64,000 bases of DNA from Pseudomonas oryzicola (GTDB lineage: Bacteria; Pseudomonadota; Gammaproteobacteria; Pseudomonadales; Pseudomonadaceae), in contig NZ_JABWRZ020000001.1 in NCBI RefSeq assembly GCF_014269185.2, positions 3,373,001 through 3,437,000 on the forward strand. Direction: 5' to 3'. This document shows, piece after piece, positions 37,578 through 50,408 of this stretch. How positions within the stretch are numbered: position 1 is the first letter of the stretch; every line of letters starts with the position of its first letter. The position numbers were made by a program, and so were the translations under genes. The notes under the pieces are model-generated. The model saw only the letters and a list, made by a program, of their open reading frames with translations. It was not told the origin of the DNA and did no database searches.

Positions 37578-38060
37578 TCAGTGATTCATGTGCATGTGTT
37601 CATGCCCTGCGTCCGCCTCGGCGGTGAGCGCTCGCACTTCAGCCTGCACGTCCACGGTTTCCCTGGCGCCCTTGGCATCTTCGAAGGTCAGGGACAGCGG
37701 CACTTTCTCACCCTCCTTCACCTGATTGTTCAGCCCCATCAGCATCACGTGCAGGCCATTCGGGCTCAGCGTCACGGCTTTGCCGGCTGGCAACTCGACG
37801 GTTTTCACCTCGCGCATGCCCATCACGTCGCCGTTCATGGTCATCTCGTGCACCTGAACGGTCTTGGCCACCCTGGATGCCACGCCCACCAGTTTGCTGT
37901 CGCTGCTGGCGGTCAGGGTCATGAAGGCGCCGGTGGACTGCTGGTGCGGCACACTGGCACGCACCCAGGCATCGCTCACGGTAGTCTGGGCCAGGGTTGG
38001 CAGGGCCAGGCCCATCAGGACCAGGGCGGCCAGGCCGCGCTTGATCGGTTGCATCGACAT
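37578..38060 (-). CDS. Periplasmic copper chaperone PCu(A)C
   Basis: This 160-residue Cu(I) chaperone of the PCu(A)C family has a signal peptide (IKRGLAALVLMGLALPTLA). The complete copper site is present in the canonical spacing: His71, ten residues, Met82, twenty-one residues, His104, one residue, Met106. A His/Met-rich tail (GHEHMHMNH) adds extra metal ligands. The start lies immediately after the stop of the upstream Sco-like gene, so the pair is one operon. By family it delivers copper to the CuA site of cytochrome oxidase together with Sco. Confidence 0.95.
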   Translation of the reverse strand: MSMQPIKRGLAALVLMGLALPTLAQTTVSDAWVRASVPHQQSTGAFMTLTASSDSKLVGVASRVAKTVQVHEMTMNGDVMGMREVKTVELPAGKAVTLSPNGLHVMLMGLNNQVKEGEKVPLSLTFEDAKGARETVDVQAEVRALTAEADAGHEHMHMNH

Positions 38061-38669
38061 TCAGCAGATCTCCATCAGGGTAACCAGGTCTTCGGCGCAT
38101 TCCTGAGCGGTCAGCGAATGGCCCAGGCTCAGGCGCAGCGTGCCGCGCGTATCGTAGACATAGCTGGTGGACGAGTGGGAAACGGTATAGGTATCCCCAG
38201 CCGGGACCTTCTCGTAGAACACCTTGAATTCCTTCGCGACTGCGGCAATTTCCTCGGGGGTGCCGGTAAGTGCGGTGAACGACGGGTCGAACGCCTTGAC
38301 GTAGGCATCGAGCACTTCCGGCGTGTCGCGCTCCGGGTCCAGGGTAATCAGCACCACCTGGAACAGGTCGCGATCGCGGCCTCTGAGCAGCTTGCGGATT
38401 TGTGCAGCGCGCGCCAGCGTGGTCGGGCAGACCGCCGGGCACTGGGTAAAGCCGAAGAAGATCATCGGCATGCTGCCGTAGAAGCTCGACAGGGTGCGCA
38501 CATTGCCCTGGGTGTCCTTGAGGCTGAACTTGCGCCCCAGGATCTCGTTGCTCATGTTCTTGCCGTACTTGAACTCGAGCCCCCGGGCCGGGCTGCAGCC
38601 TGCCAGCAGGCCAAGCCCGAGAACGCCCATCCCGGCGACAACCGCGCGCCGGGTATATAGATCATTCAT
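38061..38669 (-). CDS. SCO1/SenC family copper-binding lipoprotein
   Basis: This 202-residue thioredoxin-fold lipoprotein helps assemble the CuA centre of cytochrome c oxidase. It has a lipobox LLAGC (lipidated Cys25), the copper motif in FFGFTQCPAVCPTT (Cys77, Cys81), and the distal His165 in YTVSHSSTSYVYD. All three copper ligands are present. I chose the ATG at 38669, preceded by AAGGA, rather than the longer frame. It is followed without a gap by the PCu(A)C gene. The arginine pair at the N-terminus (TRRAVVAGMG) resembles a Tat signal but could simply be a lipoprotein leader. Confidence 0.94.
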   Translation of the reverse strand: MNDLYTRRAVVAGMGVLGLGLLAGCSPARGLEFKYGKNMSNEILGRKFSLKDTQGNVRTLSSFYGSMPMIFFGFTQCPAVCPTTLARAAQIRKLLRGRDRDLFQVVLITLDPERDTPEVLDAYVKAFDPSFTALTGTPEEIAAVAKEFKVFYEKVPAGDTYTVSHSSTSYVYDTRGTLRLSLGHSLTAQECAEDLVTLMEIC

Positions 38670-38881
38670 GAAACCGTCCTTTACAGGGAAGGTGCCGACC
38701 CTCGGGACGGGCCGGACGAAAAGCCGGGGCATTCTGGCATGACACCCCGAGGGGTTCTACCCGGGCAAGACGATGGTCGGCTGCAGCCCTTTGAATACGG
38801 GCTGCGGCCTGTTGTCGCAGGGCTTGAAACAGTAACACTTTGTTGCTAAGTGCGCGGCCTTGCAGGAGCGGCCACCCAGCC

Positions 38882-39475
<594 letters not shown>

Positions 39476-39524
39476 TCACAGACTTGCGGCCAAGTGTACG
39501 CCAACCCGGCCTTCGAACAAAGTC

Positions 39525-40559
39525 CTAGTATTTGACTCGGGAAAGCGCATATTCAGGGGCTGGCTCCCGTGGCGCCGCCAGCCAGGCCTGCAGGCGCCGG
39601 TACAGGCCGCGCTCCAGCCAGCGGTAGCTGAACCACGACATTAGTCCAATGGACGGCACGCACAGGGCGAACACCAGGTAAGGGTTCAATTGCAGGCGCT
39701 GGCTGGCGAACCAGCCGACATACAGCACCAGCACATGCACCAGGTACACCGAATACGAGCAGTCGCCCAGGGCCTTGAGCAGCCGGTTGCCACGGAACAG
39801 CGGCTCCAGGGCGACGAAGGCCAGCACGATCATTGCGCTCGGCAGCCCCCAGTTCAGCAACCGCCGGGAAGCGTCCAGGTAATAGATCGCCAGGCCGGCC
39901 AGTACCAGCAGCATCAACGGCATCCAGCGGCCCTGACGGATCAGCCCGCTGCGGTGCAGCACGCCCAGGCCGATGCCGAGCAGGAATTCGTAGATGATGT
40001 CGTTGTTGTAGAAGCGGCTGAGCACGCCCAGCCGCCCCAACACTTCGCTGGCCAGCAGCAGCGCGGCGGTAACCAGCAGTTGGTGATGACGCTGGCGCAC
40101 CAGGAAGGCCAGGCCGAACAGCAGGTAGAAGAACATCTCGAAGTTCAGCGTCCAGCCCACGTTCAGGGTCGGATACAAGCCGTAGCCACCCGGGTTTTCC
40201 GCCGGGATGAACAACAGCGACAGCATCAGGTGATGCCAGCTGAATGCCTGGTGTGGCATCCACTGACCGAAGGCCAGCAGCAGCGTGGCCATCAACGCCG
40301 TGTAGAACCAGTAGGCCGGAACGATGCGCAGCACCCGGTTGAGCAGGAACTGGCGAGGCTCGATGGTCTTGTCACGGGTCGACAGGTAGATGACCAGCCC
40401 GCTGATGACGAAGAAGATATCGACGCCTACAGCGCCACGGTCGGTAAGCAGTTGGCCGATGGGGCCCGTGGCATGGAAGTCGAAGAAGATCTGCATGAAA
40501 TGGTGGCAGACCACCACCCAGGCGGCGAACGCCCGCAGTGCCTGAAGCGAATACAGCAT
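39525..40559 (-). CDS. Acyltransferase 3 family membrane protein (OafA-like)
   Basis: This 344-residue integral membrane acyltransferase transfers acyl (often acetyl) groups to surface glycans or lipids. The N-terminal signature is intact: LQALRAFAAWVVVCHHFMQI with the catalytic-type His pair, and GVDIFFVISGLVIY. About ten helices follow and SYSVYLVHVLVLYVG closes the family pattern. The start at 40559 has AGGG in a position that also forms one arm of an inverted repeat, so translation may be masked. It lies downstream of cti on the same strand, and the substrate is unknown. Confidence 0.92.
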   Translation of the reverse strand: MLYSLQALRAFAAWVVVCHHFMQIFFDFHATGPIGQLLTDRGAVGVDIFFVISGLVIYLSTRDKTIEPRQFLLNRVLRIVPAYWFYTALMATLLLAFGQWMPHQAFSWHHLMLSLLFIPAENPGGYGLYPTLNVGWTLNFEMFFYLLFGLAFLVRQRHHQLLVTAALLLASEVLGRLGVLSRFYNNDIIYEFLLGIGLGVLHRSGLIRQGRWMPLMLLVLAGLAIYYLDASRRLLNWGLPSAMIVLAFVALEPLFRGNRLLKALGDCSYSVYLVHVLVLYVGWFASQRLQLNPYLVFALCVPSIGLMSWFSYRWLERGLYRRLQAWLAAPREPAPEYALSRVKY

Positions 40560-40562
40560 GGA

Positions 40563-40643
40563 ATACCCTGCGATTGCCGGTGCGTTGAGGCCTTTGGGCT
40601 GCATGGCAGCCCGGGCCACCCAGCGCTTCCGACCGCAGGGTAT
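40563..40643 (-). promoter_or_regulatory. Nested inverted repeats spanning the acyltransferase SD
   Basis: ATACCCTGCG (40563-40572) pairs perfectly with CGCAGGGTAT (40634-40643). Within the loop GGGCTGC-ATG-GCAGCCC (40596-40612) forms a second hairpin. On the transcribed strand the proximal arm CGCAGGGTAT contains the AGGG of the acyltransferase ribosome site. The inner hairpin could terminate the upstream cti transcript. Confidence 0.55.
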
Positions 40644-40665
40644 GCGGAAAGGTCAGCCCGCCCGA

Positions 40666-42966
40666 TCAGAGGTTCTCGTAGCGGTTCATGTCCAGCACGC
40701 CCGCCTCGGCCGGCTCGGTCTCCTTGATGAAGCTGTTCAGGTCATGGAAGTAGCGCCAGAACTCGGGGTGGCTGCGACGCACACCCCAGCGCATGACGAT
40801 GCGCTCTAAGCGCGCGGCATCATCCTTCGCGTATTCCATGTCCTCGACGAACTCCGGCACATCCCCGGCCGGGATATTGAAGATGAAGTTCGGGTAGCTG
40901 CTGAGCACGCCCGGGTACAGGGTCAGGGTATCCAGCCCCGGCTGGTAGCGGTATGCCTCTCCCAGCAGGAAAGCCACGTTGCTGTGCGCGCGGTTGCGCA
41001 GCAAGCTGTACACCTGACGCTGGCCACCCGCCCCTTCGATGCGCAGCATGGTCGCCTCGGGCAGCTGGTTGATCACCTTCAACCCGGCAGCCGGGCGCGA
41101 CACCAGGCGGCTGAGTGCCTGCTCGACATTGCGGAATTCTGCGCTTATCTGCGGCCGAGAGCAGTATGCGCCCTGGCAGCGGTTGATCGGGTCGGGCGCG
41201 GCATTCAGGCTGCCGGTGCGCTGCAACAGTTTCAGGCCGAAGTCGCGCTTGGGGTCGCGCGGGTCGAGCTTGATGCCCGTTGGGGTGTCGGTGTCGATTT
41301 CCTCGTAGTCCATCCACATCTTCACCTTGCCACTGTTCTGGTACCAGTCGCCGAGGATCACCTTGCGCTGGTCGGCCGGCATCAGGCGCAGGAAGTTGAC
41401 TTCGGCACCGTTACGGATGAGGTCGAAGTACAGACGGGTCTGCAACTGGTGCGAAACGTTGCCGAACACGTCGAAGTTGACCGCCAACTGGTAATAGGTG
41501 CGCTCGAACAGCGGGTAGTCGAACAGCCACACGGTCAGCGGCACATCGCCGACCAGGCCCTTGGTCACCGAGGCGCTGTCGAAGTGGCGGAAGATGCTCA
41601 GCAGCGCATTATCGTTGCCGGCCCACAACGTCGCCCAGCCCGGCGCCGGCATGTCGGCATAGGCTTCGCGGCGCAGTTTCTCGTACTCGTTGCGTTTGTC
41701 GCGGTAGGCGTGCCACAGGCTCAGCACACTGCCCACGTCATCGATCTGCCCGGGCATGGCCAGCAGCGGCGTGGCCTCGCCCCGGTACTTGGCGTCGGTG
41801 ATGTAGCGGTCATGGGCCGGCTCCTGGAACAACGCCCAGAAGTTGTCGCGGATCACATCGGTGGCGATCTGGCCACGGCAGACCGGGCCACGGATGAAGG
41901 TCCGCACGAAGTACTCGGCGTTATCCAGCATGAACTGGTAGCGCGCCACCGCCGGGATCGCCTCGAAGGTCTCGAACGGGTTGGCCCGGTGGCGCGGCCC
42001 GTAGCCTGGCAGCGCGGTGGCATGCCAGTCGCCGGCGTAGAACAGTTGCTTGACCCGCTTGAGTTTCTGCGGCCCCATCGGGTAGGTGATATGCGTCTTG
42101 TGCACGATCACGCCCTGCACCGGAATCAGGCGGTAATAGAAATCGGTGCCCGGCGGGTCGTTGGGGCGGCGCGTGGCGATCAGGTCGACCGGCTGGCCGC
42201 TTGGCGTGCGCGAGCGCACCCACTGGAAGAAGTGGCCCTGCTCGCCACCGGCGAAGTAGATGTGGGCCAGGAACAGGTGCTCGTACAGCCAGCGGCCGAC
42301 CAGTGCCTCGGTGGAACCGGGGCGGTTGAGCAGTTCTTCCCATTCGGCGATCTGCGTGGCTTCGGCTGCGCTTGGCTTGATTGGCTGGTACTCGACCGGC
42401 GCCCCGGCGGCCAGCCAGCGGCGCAGGGTGTCGTACTCCTTGTCGGTCAGCCCGGTTACCGCCAGTGGCATGCCCTCCCTGGGGTGGGCGCCGGCATAGG
42501 CGTCGAACTCGTGAGGCAAGGGGCACATGTTTTCCCGATTCAGGCCCAGGACGATGTCCTCGGGCAGCTTGGCATTGGGCGTAAGCGGGGTCTTGTGCCC
42601 CAGTTCGAGCATGCGCGCCATCAGCGCGGCCTGGCTGCCTTGGCTGTCGAGCACCGAGTAGAAGCCCTTCTTGCGCCACTGCGCCTCGCTGTGGGCATCG
42701 TAGAACAGCCGCGTGGTGGGCACCGCCTTGCTGCGGTCACCCTGGTACACCGGGACCTTGCTGGCCCCCCGCACCGCGCCCTCAGGGCTTTCCAGCTTCA
42801 GCTGGCAGGCGGCGTCGTTGCAGGCGTGGCAGGCCACGCATTTCTCGGTGAAGATCGGTTGGATGTCCCGGGTATAGGAGATAGCCGGGCTCGATTGGGG
42901 GGCTTGCCCGAACGCCACGCTGCTGATCAACAGCGCGAAAGCGGCGGCAAGGATACGATGCACCAT
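40666..42966 (-). CDS. cti: Fatty acid cis/trans isomerase (periplasmic, haem c)
   Basis: This is a 766-residue isomerase that converts cis-unsaturated fatty acids of membrane lipids to trans, a rapid solvent- and heat-stress response characteristic of P. putida and relatives. A signal peptide (MVHRILAAAFALLISSVAFG) leads to a mature start with the cytochrome c-type haem site FTEKCVACHACND (Cys43, Cys46, His47). The ATG at 42966 aligns with the signal peptide; a longer in-frame start is unlikely. Cti needs no cofactor besides haem and acts in the periplasm. The gene diverges from metH by 177 bases, an arrangement I associate with the putida group. Confidence 0.96.
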   Translation of the reverse strand: MVHRILAAAFALLISSVAFGQAPQSSPAISYTRDIQPIFTEKCVACHACNDAACQLKLESPEGAVRGASKVPVYQGDRSKAVPTTRLFYDAHSEAQWRKKGFYSVLDSQGSQAALMARMLELGHKTPLTPNAKLPEDIVLGLNRENMCPLPHEFDAYAGAHPREGMPLAVTGLTDKEYDTLRRWLAAGAPVEYQPIKPSAAEATQIAEWEELLNRPGSTEALVGRWLYEHLFLAHIYFAGGEQGHFFQWVRSRTPSGQPVDLIATRRPNDPPGTDFYYRLIPVQGVIVHKTHITYPMGPQKLKRVKQLFYAGDWHATALPGYGPRHRANPFETFEAIPAVARYQFMLDNAEYFVRTFIRGPVCRGQIATDVIRDNFWALFQEPAHDRYITDAKYRGEATPLLAMPGQIDDVGSVLSLWHAYRDKRNEYEKLRREAYADMPAPGWATLWAGNDNALLSIFRHFDSASVTKGLVGDVPLTVWLFDYPLFERTYYQLAVNFDVFGNVSHQLQTRLYFDLIRNGAEVNFLRLMPADQRKVILGDWYQNSGKVKMWMDYEEIDTDTPTGIKLDPRDPKRDFGLKLLQRTGSLNAAPDPINRCQGAYCSRPQISAEFRNVEQALSRLVSRPAAGLKVINQLPEATMLRIEGAGGQRQVYSLLRNRAHSNVAFLLGEAYRYQPGLDTLTLYPGVLSSYPNFIFNIPAGDVPEFVEDMEYAKDDAARLERIVMRWGVRRSHPEFWRYFHDLNSFIKETEPAEAGVLDMNRYENL

Positions 42967-43099
42967 GTGCGGAAAGTCCTGGGTGTTGAAAGCCATCACG
43001 TTTGCCTGGTCGTCCTTGGATGCACCGCTTGCAGACGCCCGCCAACATGAGCAGTTTTCATGCAAATGGGCGACATGCCTAAAAACCGCGCAGCTTTGT

Positions 43100-43105
43100 T
43101 ATGAT
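43100..43105 (+). promoter_or_regulatory. Possible -10 element of metH
   Basis: TATGAT lies 38 bases upstream of the metH ATG and is a good -10 match. No clear -35 precedes it at 17 bases (GCCTAA). I see no cobalamin or SAM riboswitch-like structure in the 177-base leader region. Confidence 0.35.
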
Positions 43106-43143
43106 TCGGCACCTTCTGAAATTTGCCCGACCAGGTAGTTCCT

Positions 43144-46851
<3,708 letters not shown>

Positions 46852-46860
46852 TTCGCCACT

Positions 46861-46892
46861 GGTTTCTTCGCGGGCTTGCCCGCGAAGAAACC
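46861..46892. repeat. REP-type palindrome after metH
   Basis: GGTTTCTTCGCGGGC, a two-base loop, and GCCCGCGAAGAAACC form a perfect 15-bp inverted repeat nine bases past the metH stop. The CTTCGCGGGC core is typical of putida-group REP elements. It probably also acts as a transcription terminator or 3' stabiliser. Confidence 0.8.
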
Positions 46893-46960
46893 GGTAAAGC
46901 CAGCCTCAACCTCTTTGCCTACACTGTCCCTGATAGCCTCCGATTTCCCCAGGAGCCACC

Positions 46961-47176
46961 ATGGACGATTCCAGCCAGGGCAAACCCCCAACCTTCTGGC
47001 AGATGCTGCACAGCATCCTCGCCGCCGCCTTCGGCGTGCAAAGCGGCAAGAACCGCGCCCGCGACTTCACTCACGGCAAGGCCAGCCACTTCATCGCGCT
47101 GGGGACGCTGTTCACCCTGGTGTTCATCGCCATACTGATCGGCCTGGTGCAATTGGCCCTGCACCTGGCCCGCTAG
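46961..47176 (+). CDS. DUF2970 small membrane protein
   Basis: This 71-residue protein starts with a soluble helix-forming segment (PPTFWQMLHSILAAAFGVQS) and a basic linker, ending in one C-terminal membrane helix (FIALGTLFTLVFIAILIGLV). This layout matches DUF2970. AGGAG is eight bases before the ATG. A strong hairpin follows the stop. Function is unknown; members accompany respiratory or housekeeping genes in many proteobacteria. Confidence 0.85.
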   Translation: MDDSSQGKPPTFWQMLHSILAAAFGVQSGKNRARDFTHGKASHFIALGTLFTLVFIAILIGLVQLALHLAR

Positions 47177-47211
47177 CCTGCATTCGCCACATCGCCGGCA
47201 GCAGGAAAACG

Positions 47212-47234
47212 CCTGCGGGATTCCCTCCCGCAGG
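47212..47234. terminator. Hairpin after the DUF2970 gene
   Basis: CCTGCGGGA-TTCCC-TCCCGCAGG is a perfect 9-bp stem between the DUF2970 stop (47176) and the 37-codon gene on the opposite strand (ends 47269). It may terminate both transcripts. Confidence 0.65.
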
Positions 47235-47268
47235 TGCACTGGCTGCATCACGGTCTTTGAATACAAGT

Positions 47269-47382
47269 CTACTGGTGGCTGACCCAATACACGGCGGTGA
47301 CCACCACCAGAACGATCAGGCAGAGGATCGCCCAGGCATCGACGCTACTGTCAGCTTTGCGGACTTTGGTTGAGTTTCCCAT
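47269..47382 (-). CDS. 37-residue single-span membrane protein
   Basis: The reverse strand encodes MGNSTKVRKADSSVDAWAIL, then CLIVLVVVTAVYWVSHQ: a short charged head and one hydrophobic helix. AGAGG lies seven bases before the ATG. It reads convergently with the DUF2970 gene, with a hairpin between them. It is too short to call by length alone. The SD, start, helix and stop are consistent with a genuine small membrane protein of unknown role. Confidence 0.65.
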   Translation of the reverse strand: MGNSTKVRKADSSVDAWAILCLIVLVVVTAVYWVSHQ

Positions 47383-47467
47383 TGCATTGCCTCTTGTAGT
47401 GGTTATGGGAATGCACTTCACCACCAGCAGTTAAGACGAGCAATGCCCTTCGCTCAAGCAGGGTCTT

Positions 47468-48544
47468 TCAATAATTGATCGGTGACGTCAGAAACGGGTA
47501 CTGGTAGCTGGCCGGCCGCCCTTCGGCACTGTAATGCAGGAAATCGACGCCGTAGTCGCTACGTTCCAGCAGTTCCAGCCAGCGCTTTGCCTTGGCCTGG
47601 TCGATCACCTGCAACACCGGCACGCGGTGCTCGCGCAGGCCGTCACGGTTCACCGGCACCCCCTGGGCATCATCATGCAGCATCACCATGGCCCAGCCAC
47701 CGAGGGTGAAATGCCCGCCCAACAGGACACTCAGGCGCCCGTCGATACGTGCACGCAGCGCCTCGGGCGAACTGTTGATGGTACCGAATAGCACGTCATG
47801 CCCCGGTCGGCGCCCTGCCTCCTCGAACGCCTGCATGGCGCCAAAAGCCATTTCGTCATTCGCCGACCACACCAGGCGGGTGTCCGGATAACGCAACAGC
47901 AGCTGCTGCGCCTGCTCATAGGCGCGCTGACGGTTCCAGCCACCGTATACCACCTGGCGCAGGCGCACCTGAGGGTAGTCGGCCAAGGCGCGGCGCATGC
48001 CCTCCACGCGCAGTTGCGAGGCCGGGGTGGTGTTGACCCCGGCAAAGGCCAACAGGTCCACCGGCCCACTGTCACGGGGCAGTTGTGCGACCATCTGGTG
48101 CAACATCTGGAAGCCTGCCTCCTCGTCGTTGCTGACCAAGGTGCCCAGGGGCTCGGCATACTTGTCAGGCTGGGCCTCGATACTCAGCGCCTGGCTGGCG
48201 GTGAGGCCGTTGTTGACCAGGAACAGCTTGACCCCGGTGCCACGCGACAGGCGCATGATCTCCGGGGCCACATACTGCTCGTTGACCAGCACCAGGTAAT
48301 CCGGCCGCTGCGGCCCGTTCAGGATCGCCCTGGCGTGGCTTAGCGCCAGGTCAGCGCGGCGCTCGCTGTATTCCACGCGCAGGGTCATGCCCAGCTCGTC
48401 CGCAGCCGCTTGCATGAAGCGGGTATACGTGGTCCAGAACGTCTCGGTGGACAGCCCCGGGTTGAGGAAAACCACCGAAACCGGTTGCGCACTTGCCGCC
48501 AGTGGCAAGACAAGACACAAGCTTTGGCACAACGCCTTGAGCAT
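47468..48544 (-). CDS. Periplasmic sugar-type substrate-binding protein
   Basis: This is a 358-residue exported protein with a signal peptide (MLKALCQSLCLVLPLAASAQ) and a type 1 periplasmic-binding fold of the ribose/galactose class. Visible family stretches include VVFLNPGLSTETFWTTYTRF, RPDYLVLVNEQYVAPEIMRL, and LVWSANDEMAFGAMQAFEEA, with VLFGTINSSPEAL near the C-terminus. AGGGA lies upstream of the ATG at 48544. No permease or ATPase is next to it, so it may serve as a sensor component or an orphan binding protein. It diverges from cysI by 211 bases. The ligand is unknown. Confidence 0.88.
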   Translation of the reverse strand: MLKALCQSLCLVLPLAASAQPVSVVFLNPGLSTETFWTTYTRFMQAAADELGMTLRVEYSERRADLALSHARAILNGPQRPDYLVLVNEQYVAPEIMRLSRGTGVKLFLVNNGLTASQALSIEAQPDKYAEPLGTLVSNDEEAGFQMLHQMVAQLPRDSGPVDLLAFAGVNTTPASQLRVEGMRRALADYPQVRLRQVVYGGWNRQRAYEQAQQLLLRYPDTRLVWSANDEMAFGAMQAFEEAGRRPGHDVLFGTINSSPEALRARIDGRLSVLLGGHFTLGGWAMVMLHDDAQGVPVNRDGLREHRVPVLQVIDQAKAKRWLELLERSDYGVDFLHYSAEGRPASYQYPFLTSPINY

Positions 48545-48755
48545 GGGGGAATCCCTGCAAAACAAACCCGGCATTATAAACGCGAGGGCGCAGCCAGCGC
48601 ACAAACGGCATTCAGTCTCACATAGTCCGTTTGGTTCTTTTCATATGCAAAAACATCACTTTAGCGCATAAACGCAACCTGCTATCGTTCCCCGGCTCCG
48701 ATGCGGAGTGCGCGGCCGTGCGCGCGAATAGCTGCATGCCTGAGACAGGACTTTT

Positions 48756-50408
48756 ATGTACGTATACGACGAGTACGATCAGCGGATCATCGAGGACCGC
48801 GTCAAGCAGTTCCGTGATCAGACCCGCCGCTACCTGGCCGGGGAACTGAGCGAAGAAGAATTCCGCCCTCTGCGCCTGCAGAACGGCCTTTACATCCAAC
48901 GTTTCGCACCAATGCTGCGTGTCGCCGTGCCGTACGGCCAGCTGAACGCCCGCCAGGTCCGCACCCTGGCCAAGATCGCCCGCGACTACGACAAGGGCTA
49001 TGCCCACATCTCCACCCGCCAGAACGTACAGTTCAACTGGCCGGCGCTGGAAGACGTCCCGGACATCCTCGCCGAGCTGGCCACCGTGCAGATGCACGCG
49101 ATCCAGACCAGCGGCAACTGCCTGCGCAACACCACCACCGACCAGTTCGCCGGTGTCGCTGCAGATGAAATCATCGATCCACGCCCCTGGTGTGAAATCG
49201 TCCGCCAGTGGACCACCTTCCACCCGGAATTCGCCTACCTGCCGCGCAAGTTCAAGATTGCCATCAACGGCTCGCAGGAAGACCGTGCCGCCATCGAAGT
49301 GCACGACATCGGCCTGGAGCCGGTGCGCAATGCCGCTGGCGAACTGGGCTTCCGCGTGCTGGTCGGCGGCGGCCTGGGCCGTACCCCGGTAGTCGGCTCG
49401 TTCATCAACGAGTTCCTGCCCTGGCAGGACCTGATCAGCTACCTCGATGCCATCCTGCGTGTGTACAACCGTTACGGCCGCCGTGACAACAAGTACAAGG
49501 CGCGGATCAAGATCCTGGTCAAGGCCCTTACCCCGGAAGTGTTCGCCGAGAAGGTCGAGGCCGAAATGGTCCACCTGCGCGGCGGCAGCACCACCCTGAC
49601 CGAGGCCGAAGTGCAGCGCGTTTCGCGCCACTTCGTCGACCCGGACTACCTGGCACTCGACAACGTCGACTACAGCGCCTTGGATGCCGAGTACCCAGGT
49701 TTTGCCCGCTGGCGTTCGCGCAATACCCGCGCCCACAAGCGCCCGGGCTATGTGGCCGTGACCCTGTCGCTCAAGCCCACCGGTGTAGCCCCGGGCGACC
49801 TGACCGACAAGCAGCTGGACGCCGTGGCCGACCTGGCCGAGCGCTACAGCTTCGGTTTCCTGCGCACCTCGCACGAGCAGAACATCATTCTTGCCGACGT
49901 CGAGCAGCGCCAGCTGCACGCACTGTGGCTGGAGCTGCGCGAGGCCGGCTTCGCCACCCCGAACATCGGCCTGCTCACCGACATCATCTGCTGCCCGGGC
50001 GGTGACTACTGCTCGCTGGCCAACGCCAAGTCGATCCCGATCGCCGAATCCATCCAGCGCCGCTTCGACGACCTGGACTACCTGTTCGACATCGGCGAAA
50101 TCGACCTGAACATTTCCGGCTGCATGAACGCCTGCGGCCACCACCACGTGGGCCACATCGGCATTCTCGGCGTGGACAAGAAGGGCGAGGAGTTCTACCA
50201 GGTGTCGCTGGGCGGCAATGCCGCGCGTGGCGCGAGCCTGGGCAAGATCCTCGGCCCGTCCTTCGCCCAGGACGACATGGCCGATGTGATCGAGAAGCTG
50301 ATCGCCGTGTACGTCGAGCAACGTACCGAGGAAGAGCGTTTCATCGACACCTACCAGCGTATCGGCATCGACCCCTTCAAGGAACGCGTCTATGCAGCGA
50401 ATCATTAA
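48756..50408 (+). CDS. cysI: Sulfite reductase haemoprotein (CysI type, single chain)
   Basis: This 550-residue assimilatory sulfite/nitrite reductase-family enzyme reduces sulfite to sulfide with a sirohaem and a [4Fe-4S] cluster. Cluster cysteines are in IICCPGGDYCS (Cys413, Cys419) and SGCMNACGHHHVGHIG (Cys456, Cys460), in the C-x5-C and C-x3-C pattern. The N-terminal half contains STRQNVQFNWPALEDVPDIL, typical of the family. No CysJ flavoprotein is adjacent, so electrons probably come from ferredoxin or another reductase. The next gene overlaps it by 17 bases. Confidence 0.94.
   Translation: MYVYDEYDQRIIEDRVKQFRDQTRRYLAGELSEEEFRPLRLQNGLYIQRFAPMLRVAVPYGQLNARQVRTLAKIARDYDKGYAHISTRQNVQFNWPALEDVPDILAELATVQMHAIQTSGNCLRNTTTDQFAGVAADEIIDPRPWCEIVRQWTTFHPEFAYLPRKFKIAINGSQEDRAAIEVHDIGLEPVRNAAGELGFRVLVGGGLGRTPVVGSFINEFLPWQDLISYLDAILRVYNRYGRRDNKYKARIKILVKALTPEVFAEKVEAEMVHLRGGSTTLTEAEVQRVSRHFVDPDYLALDNVDYSALDAEYPGFARWRSRNTRAHKRPGYVAVTLSLKPTGVAPGDLTDKQLDAVADLAERYSFGFLRTSHEQNIILADVEQRQLHALWLELREAGFATPNIGLLTDIICCPGGDYCSLANAKSIPIAESIQRRFDDLDYLFDIGEIDLNISGCMNACGHHHVGHIGILGVDKKGEEFYQVSLGGNAARGASLGKILGPSFAQDDMADVIEKLIAVYVEQRTEEERFIDTYQRIGIDPFKERVYAANH

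Noticed and set aside
42967..43143. Cobalamin or SAM riboswitch upstream of metH
   Set aside because: The region is only 177 bases, shared with divergent cti, and lacks a B12-box or a SAM-type set of stems; only a -10 candidate is visible.
48650..48672. An 8-codon ORF upstream of cysI
   Set aside because: It is too short, with no Shine-Dalgarno sequence and no coupling to cysI, so it has no support as a gene or leader peptide.
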